A stretch of DNA of 64,000 bases from Pseudomonas sp. RGM2987 (GTDB taxonomy: Bacteria > Pseudomonadota > Gammaproteobacteria > Pseudomonadales > Pseudomonadaceae), in NCBI RefSeq assembly GCF_022952855.1, contig NZ_JALJDX010000220.1, forward strand, positions 62,001-126,000, read 5' to 3'. Position 1 is the first letter of the stretch, and every line of letters begins with the position of its first letter. A program made the position numbers and the translations under genes. Shown piece after piece: positions 59,666 through 64,000 of the stretch. A model generated the notes under the pieces. That model saw nothing but the letters and a program-made list of their open reading frames with translations. It had not been told where the DNA came from and searched no databases.

Positions 59666-60076
59666 TCAGGCGTCGCGGAACAGGTCGTGGGCGTCCAGCA
59701 GGCGCCAGGCGATTTCCGGGCGCTTTTCCAGCCCGCGCCGGATAGCGCCGGGGATCGACTGGCGGATTTTGCGGCACAGGCCAGGCTGCTCCTGGAACTC
59801 GATGGCGATGCCGCGCATGGTCCGGACTTCGTTGTAGCCGGGCTCGATGCTCAGGCGGATGCCCAGGTTTTCGTAGAGGCGTTGCTGTAGCCGTTGGAGC
59901 TCATCCAGGCTCTGGATGTTCTCCAGCCGTTCGAGCAGGCGCTTTTCTTCCTGGCGATTCAGGCAAAGGATACGCAGGTCGCTGCCCGGGGTTTGCAGCA
60001 ACTCGTCACGCCGGCAATCGCAGACGCCGGGCGGGCAGGGGGGGCGGATCGGGATCGACGCGGTCATGGGCTCCAC
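59666..60076 (-). CDS. Hypothetical protein with N-terminal Cys pair
   Basis: 136 aa, start at 60076 (or Met4 at 60067). N-terminal PPCPPGVCDCRRDELL with three Cys in 11 residues, then a helical, Glu/Leu-rich coiled-coil-like stretch (RQEEKRLLERLENIQSLDEL, QRLQQRLYENLGI, ~41-72) and a C-terminal RMRGIAI/RKIRQSIPGA-type basic region. I do not recognise the family. The cysteines could bind a metal or an iron-sulfur centre, which is inference only. It converges on the TonB receptor gene with a 35-bp gap and is divergent from the M42 peptidase gene. Confidence 0.7.
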   Translation of the reverse strand: MEPMTASIPIRPPCPPGVCDCRRDELLQTPGSDLRILCLNRQEEKRLLERLENIQSLDELQRLQQRLYENLGIRLSIEPGYNEVRTMRGIAIEFQEQPGLCRKIRQSIPGAIRRGLEKRPEIAWRLLDAHDLFRDA

Positions 60077-60291
60077 AAGTCTGCAACACTACGCAACTGG
60101 CGCTGAGCGGCACGCCGGTCCGGGCAATGTGATGCCTGGCGGCACGCCGGTCAACCCCGTCCGAGGGTCAGCGGTCTGCCGCCGGTGCGGTCCGCTCGTC
60201 CGCTTATCCGGCGATCCGATCAAATTTTTGGGTGACAGGCCGGCTCAATAGGGCAAGCGGGACGTGTGCCCGACAAACCAGAGGAGCCTCA

Positions 60292-61362
60292 ATGCCAGTC
60301 AATCCCTCTACCTTGCCGCTGTTGGAAGAACTGCTGATGGCCCGCGGGCCGGGCGGGCAGGAAGATGAAGTGCGCACGCTTTGCCGGCGCGAACTTGAAC
60401 CCCATTGTGATGAGACCTGGATTGATCCGGCCGGCAATGTCATTGGCCTGATCAAGGGCTCAGGCAATGTGGGCAAATCCACTGGCCCCGTCAGGGTCAT
60501 GGCTCACCTCGATGAAATCGCCATGCTGGTCAAGCGCGTCGAGCCCGACGGCACGTTGCGAGTCGTCGCGCTGGGTGGGGCCAACCCGGTGAATTTTGGC
60601 GTGTGCCCGGTGGACATCCTGGGAGATCGGGATTTCATCCCCGGTGTGCTGTCGTTCGGCTCCATGCACAGCACGGGTGAAACCCATCAGGGCGCGGATG
60701 TGCTGTCCGGGAATGTGCACTGGGAAGACGTCCATGTCATCACGCGCTGTTCTGCCGAGCAGTTGCATCAGCATGGCGTGCGGCCCGGAACGCGGGTGGT
60801 GTTGAGCCAGCACTGGCGTCGGCCGTTCCGGGTCAACGACGCGATTGCCGCGCACTTCCTGGATGATCGCGCACCGATGGTCGCCACGTTGCAGGCCGCC
60901 GCATTGTTGGCCGAACGGCGGGCGGAACTGGAGGGTGAAGTGTATTTCGTCTTTACCACTCAGGAAGAGGAGTCCAACGCCGGCGCCCTGTATGCGGCGG
61001 GACACCTGCCGGGCGAAGTGACTGTCGCCGTCGAGGTCGGGCCGGTCGTCCAGGAATACGGCACCCGGTTGTGTGTGGACCCGATCATCAACACGGGTGA
61101 CCAGGACGGTTGCTACAGCCGTGAAATCGTCGACCAGTTGTACCGCGCCGGCGAACGTTGCGGACTGTCCCCGCAATTTGCGTTGCTGGTGGACTTCGCC
61201 AGCGACGCCAGCGCGGTCATGGGCAGCGGGATTTCGGCCAAAGGCGGTTGCATTGCGATCCCGACCGAGAATACCCATGGGTATGAGCTGATCCTGGAAG
61301 GCAGCATCGAGGCTTGCGCCCAGACGTTGCTGGAGTTTCTGATTAATCGGGACGGAGGTTGA
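60292..61362 (+). CDS. M42-family (glutamyl aminopeptidase-like) metallopeptidase
   Basis: 356 aa from the ATG at 60292, preceded by GAGGAG; the 20-codon upstream extension is not needed. M42/M20-like metal ligands and acids appear in order: MAHLDEIAMLV (~67, His), FLDDRAPMVATLQA (~187, bridging Asp), FVFTTQEEESNAGAL (~222, catalytic Glu and ligand Glu), VEVGP (~249), LVDFASDASAVMG (~303), and IPTENTHGYELI (~325, last His). These are cobalt/zinc-dependent aminopeptidases or endoglucanase-like peptidases, cytoplasmic and often forming large TET-type complexes. Confidence 0.88.
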   Translation: MPVNPSTLPLLEELLMARGPGGQEDEVRTLCRRELEPHCDETWIDPAGNVIGLIKGSGNVGKSTGPVRVMAHLDEIAMLVKRVEPDGTLRVVALGGANPVNFGVCPVDILGDRDFIPGVLSFGSMHSTGETHQGADVLSGNVHWEDVHVITRCSAEQLHQHGVRPGTRVVLSQHWRRPFRVNDAIAAHFLDDRAPMVATLQAAALLAERRAELEGEVYFVFTTQEEESNAGALYAAGHLPGEVTVAVEVGPVVQEYGTRLCVDPIINTGDQDGCYSREIVDQLYRAGERCGLSPQFALLVDFASDASAVMGSGISAKGGCIAIPTENTHGYELILEGSIEACAQTLLEFLINRDGG

Positions 61363-61403
61363 GAGGGCGGTGTGATCTGTCAAAAAAAGGGTCGCTTCGC
61401 ACC

Positions 61404-61610
61404 CCAGCGGGAGCAAGCTCCCTCGCCACGGGGGGCGCGTTGTTCGGGCTGGCGTCATCACGAGCAAGCTCGCTCCCACATTGGTTTTGGGTGGACTCAG
61501 GATTTGCATACACCACAATCCATGTGGGAGCGGGCTTGCTCGCGAAGACGGCGGAACATTCAACACCTCATTGACAGGTGCACCGCTTTTGCGAGCAAGC
61601 CCGCTCCCAC
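61404..61610. repeat. Cluster of four REP elements downstream of the M42 gene
   Basis: Four copies in 207 bp: 61404-61429 inverted (GGGAGCAAGCTCCCTCGCCA), 61461-61480 inverted (CGAGCAAGCTCGCTCCCACA), 61522-61550 forward (GTGGGAGCGGGCTTGCTCGC) and 61582-61610 inverted (GCGAGCAAGCCCGCTCCCAC). The last two form a REPIN. This fills most of the 279-bp gap between the M42 gene and the DUF1348 gene. Confidence 0.9.
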
Positions 61611-61641
61611 AATGGGGCTGTGTTGGTTTCTGGTTTGGTGT

Positions 61642-62121
61642 TTACAACCCCAACTCGGACAGCCCTGGATGATCATCCGGCCGGCGGCCCAGGGGCCAGT
61701 GGAATTTGCGTTCGCTTTCCTTGATCGGCATGTCGTTGATGCAGGCGTAGCGGTGGTGCATCAGGCCTTGCTCGTCGAATTCCCAGTTCTCATTGCCATA
61801 GGAGCGGAACCAGTTGCCTGAGTCGTCGTGCCATTCATAGGCATAGCGCACCGCGATGCGGTTGTCGGTGAAGGCCCAGAGTTCCTTGATCAGCCGGTAA
61901 TCCAGCTCCTTGGCCCATTTGCGGGTCAGGAACGCCTTGGCCTCTTCACGACTGTGGGCGAACTCGGCGCGGTTGCGCCATTGCGTGTCCAATGTGTAGG
62001 CCAGGGATACTTTTTGCGGATCGCGAGAGTTCCAGCCGTCCTCGGCCAGGCGAACTTTCAGGGTGGCGGATTCGTGGGTGAACGGCGGTAAAGGCGGGCG
62101 AGCGTCAGAAGCGGCAGACAT
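61642..62121 (-). CDS. DUF1348 (NTF2-like) protein
   Basis: 159 aa from the ATG at 62121 (TGGAGA upstream); a longer frame to 62142 would start in the spacer. The DUF1348 sequence is recognisable: LAEDGWNSRDPQKVSLAYTL, WRNRAEFAHSREEAKAFLTR, KELWAFTDNRIAVRYAYEWH, RSYGNENWEFDEQGLMHHRY, and the C-terminal FHWPLGRRPDDHPGLSELGL. The fold is NTF2/SnoaL-like; the function is unknown. It lies 57 bp downstream of the TetR gene on the same strand, so control by that regulator is likely. Confidence 0.88.
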   Translation of the reverse strand: MSAASDARPPLPPFTHESATLKVRLAEDGWNSRDPQKVSLAYTLDTQWRNRAEFAHSREEAKAFLTRKWAKELDYRLIKELWAFTDNRIAVRYAYEWHDDSGNWFRSYGNENWEFDEQGLMHHRYACINDMPIKESERKFHWPLGRRPDDHPGLSELGL

Positions 62122-62177
62122 GGCAAATCTCCAGTGAGGCATTGAACAATGACACAGCGATTCGGCGGTCCTGCGCG

Positions 62178-62747
62178 TTACTTATCCGCTGGCAACAGTA
62201 TTTCAAGCATGTCCCGGGCGTGGTCGGCTGCGCTGTGGTCACCCATCACCAAGGCCACGGTAATCGCGCCGTCGATCAGCACCAGCAGTTGCCGGGCCAA
62301 CGCGTCCGGGTTCTCGACACCTTGTTCGAGGCACAGCCGACCCACGTAGTCGAGCAACTTCTGTTTATGCAGCTTTGCCAATTGGCGCACCGGATCCTGG
62401 GGATCACCGGTCTCGCCGCTGGTATTGATAAACGCACAGCCGCGAAACCCTTCGCTCTCGAACCAGCCCTTGAGCACCGTGAACAGGTTGAACAAGCGGG
62501 CCCTGGGCGTTGGCGCCTTGTCGACTTCGGTGCTGAACCAGTGCATCCAGCGTTGGTCCCGCCGCATAAGGGCGGCCACGATCAGCTCGTCCTTATTGGC
62601 AAAGTAGCGATAGACACTTTTCCTCGAGACGCCGGCGGTCTTTACCAGAAGATCCATGCCCGTGGCGGCGATGCCGCTTCGATAGATCAACTTCTCGGCG
62701 ACATCGAGGATGATATCTCGGGTTTCATTACCAGTGATTTCGTTCAT
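62178..62747 (-). CDS. TetR-family transcriptional regulator
   Basis: 189 aa from the ATG at 62747; the upstream frame to 62921 was rejected. The N-terminal HTH is IILDVAEKLIYRSGIAATGM, DLLVKTAGVSRKSVYRYFAN, KDELIVAALM (~11-62), and the ligand domain contains GWFESEGFRGCAFINTSGE (~92), characteristic of a TetR_C subgroup often regulating small efflux or detoxification genes. A palindrome 13-26 bp upstream of the ATG is a likely autoregulatory site. DUF1348 is the probable downstream target. Confidence 0.9.
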   Translation of the reverse strand: MNEITGNETRDIILDVAEKLIYRSGIAATGMDLLVKTAGVSRKSVYRYFANKDELIVAALMRRDQRWMHWFSTEVDKAPTPRARLFNLFTVLKGWFESEGFRGCAFINTSGETGDPQDPVRQLAKLHKQKLLDYVGRLCLEQGVENPDALARQLLVLIDGAITVALVMGDHSAADHARDMLEILLPADK

Positions 62748-62759
62748 GGGTTCGACAGT

Positions 62760-62773
62760 AGAATGATCGTTCT
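62760..62773. promoter_or_regulatory. Candidate TetR operator
   Basis: AGAATGATCGTTCT, a near-perfect 14-bp inverted repeat (six of seven pairs) centred on GATC, immediately upstream of the TetR start. The position fits autorepression. Confidence 0.5.
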
Positions 62774-62817
62774 CCTTGGTCAAGTTCAATTTTCTCTTTA
62801 ATTCCCTGATTGCTTTC

Positions 62818-62887
62818 CTGTGGGAGCATGGCTTGCCCGCGATGGCGACCTCGAAGGTGCCATCGCCAGCAAGCTGTGCTCCCACAG
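62818..62887. repeat. REPIN-like pair upstream of pssA
   Basis: A forward (CTGTGGGAGCATGGCTTGCC) and an inverted (CAGCAAGCTGTGCTCCCACA) half-element flank an inner inverted repeat (GATGGCGACC / GGTGCCATCG), together forming a long hairpin between the TetR start and pssA. Confidence 0.8.
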
Positions 62888-62966
62888 AGAGAGTGCAAGT
62901 TGTCCAAAACCCGCCCGCCATGGTGTAAGCTCATCCGTTCTTCGGAATCGACCTACTGCGAGCCCT

Positions 62967-64000
62967 ATGCCGTCGCTTTTCAAACGCTCCCTGCTGCCCA
63001 AGCTGCGCAGCTTTGCACTGACCGCCGAGGCGGTGACCATCCTCGATGGCGCTGCTGAATTTCGCCGTTGCCTGCTGGAGAAAATCGCCCAGGCCACCCA
63101 GCGCATCTACATCGTCGCCCTCTACCTGCAACAGGATGAGGCGGGCCAGGAAATTCTCGATGCCCTGCATGCTGCCAAAGCCGCGCGCCCGGAACTGGAC
63201 GTGGTCGTGGTGGTGGATTGGCTGCGCGCCCAGCGCGGGCTGATCGGTGCCAAGAAACAGCCGGGCAACTCGGCGTGGTATCAGGAGCAGACGCGCCTGC
63301 ACGCCAGCGAAGTGCCGATCTACGGCGTGCCGGTGCAGACCCGCGAACTGTTCGGCGTGCTGCATCTGAAAGGCTTCGTGATCGACGACTGTGTGCTCTA
63401 CAGCGGCGCCAGCCTGAACAATGTGTACCTGCACAAGTTCGAGAAATACCGCTACGACCGTTATCACCTGCTGCAAAACACTGCGCTGGCCGATTCCATG
63501 CACCACTTGGTGCAACACGGGCTGGTGGCGTCCAAGGCCGTGCATCGCCTGGACCTGCCGAACCTGCCGACCACCCGCAGCTTGCGCAAGGACATCGGTG
63601 ACCTGCGCAGTCGCCTCAAATACGCGGCCTACGACACCACGGCCGGTAGCCTCGACAAGAGCGGCTTGTCGGTAAGCCCGTTGCTGGGCGTCGGCAAGAA
63701 CAACCCGTTGAGCCGGGTGATCGGCGAATTGATCGCCAGCAGTCGCCAGCAACTGACCATTTGCACGCCGTATTTCAACCTGCCCCTGGCCGTGACCCGC
63801 GAGCTGAATCGCGCCCTGGCGCGGGGGGTGAAGATCGACATCATCGTCGGCGACAAGACCGCCAACGACTTCTTCATTCCACCGAGCGAGCCGTTCAAGA
63901 TCATCGCGGCGCTGCCGTACCTCTACGAGATCAGCCTGCGACGCTTCGCCAAGCGGCACCAGCGCTATATCGACAGCGGGCAGTTGAACCTGCACCTGTG
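62967..64000 (+). CDS. pssA: CDP-diacylglycerol-serine O-phosphatidyltransferase PssA (partial, 3' end outside window)
   Basis: 344 codons are visible from the ATG at 62967. This is the phospholipase-D-type PssA of E. coli kind: RIYIVALYLQQDEAGQEILD (~49), RPELDVVVVVDWLRAQRGLI, PVYGVPVQTRELFGVLHLKG-type text with the first HxK motif (HLKGFVIDD, ~132), YSGASLNNVYLHKFEKYRYD (~145), and the start of the second half (LTICTPYFNLPLAV, ~263). It makes phosphatidylserine, the precursor of phosphatidylethanolamine, at the membrane. The second catalytic motif lies beyond the window edge. Confidence 0.95.
   Translation, partial: MPSLFKRSLLPKLRSFALTAEAVTILDGAAEFRRCLLEKIAQATQRIYIVALYLQQDEAGQEILDALHAAKAARPELDVVVVVDWLRAQRGLIGAKKQPGNSAWYQEQTRLHASEVPIYGVPVQTRELFGVLHLKGFVIDDCVLYSGASLNNVYLHKFEKYRYDRYHLLQNTALADSMHHLVQHGLVASKAVHRLDLPNLPTTRSLRKDIGDLRSRLKYAAYDTTAGSLDKSGLSVSPLLGVGKNNPLSRVIGELIASSRQQLTICTPYFNLPLAVTRELNRALARGVKIDIIVGDKTANDFFIPPSEPFKIIAALPYLYEISLRRFAKRHQRYIDSGQLNLHL

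Overview
This 64-kb, GC-rich window is chromosomal DNA from a fluorescent Pseudomonas, most likely of the P. fluorescens group. The evidence is a glgA-treZ-malQ-treY-DUF2934-glgX cluster, a pvdQ pyoverdine acylase beside its Fur-like regulator, vanAB/vanR, nirBD, a PLD-type pssA, and many REP/REPIN palindromes of the kinds typical of these genomes. I saw no tRNA, rRNA, CRISPR array, insertion sequence or prophage.

Layout. 1-2.0 kb: a leftward autotransporter, cut by the window edge. 2.2-4.2 kb: an endonuclease/exonuclease/phosphatase-family protein and a PIG-L deacetylase, separated by a tandemly duplicated REPIN. 4.4-15.4 kb: the leftward glycogen/trehalose operon. GlgA makes the alpha-glucan, TreY and TreZ turn its chain ends into trehalose, and MalQ and GlgX remodel and debranch the rest. 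16-21 kb: a 2-hydroxyacid dehydrogenase, an exported alpha/beta hydrolase, a DUF411 protein and a chemoreceptor. 21-25 kb: an iron/pyoverdine island holding a small membrane protein, a Fur-like regulator, PvdQ, and an orphan FecR-type anti-sigma factor that could be FpvR.

25-42 kb: two very large predicted toxins flank a catabolic/regulatory block. The first (25.4-30.3 kb) carries a C-terminal aspzincin-type metalloprotease signature. The second (36.9-42.0 kb) has a hydrophobic segment and leucine-rich repeats, but no cysteine after the repeats. Between them lie dpkA, vanR, vanB-vanA with GGATCC-centred palindromes that look like VanR operators, a GlcG/HbpS-like protein, an AraC regulator and a LysE exporter.

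42-50 kb: an RlmI-like methyltransferase, a divergent pair of L,D-transpeptidases, a three-copy tandem REPIN array, and nirBD. nirBD is preceded by a sigma-54 promoter and a leader whose hairpins fit ANTAR (NasT) antitermination. A CBS-domain protein follows. 50-55 kb: four overlapping two-component genes, transcribed leftward, form one signalling operon. 54.9-59.6 kb: a SnoaL-like exported protein, then a Fur-boxed ECF sigma / FecR / TonB-receptor siderophore cell-surface signalling operon. 59.7-64 kb: a small CxC protein, an M42 peptidase, a TetR-DUF1348 pair and the start of pssA.

The strongest candidates for new biology are the two giant toxin-like proteins, especially the metalloprotease fusion, and the nirBD leader. 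The tandem REPIN arrays are a structural curiosity. Family names rest on my reading of the translated sequence; no database search was run.
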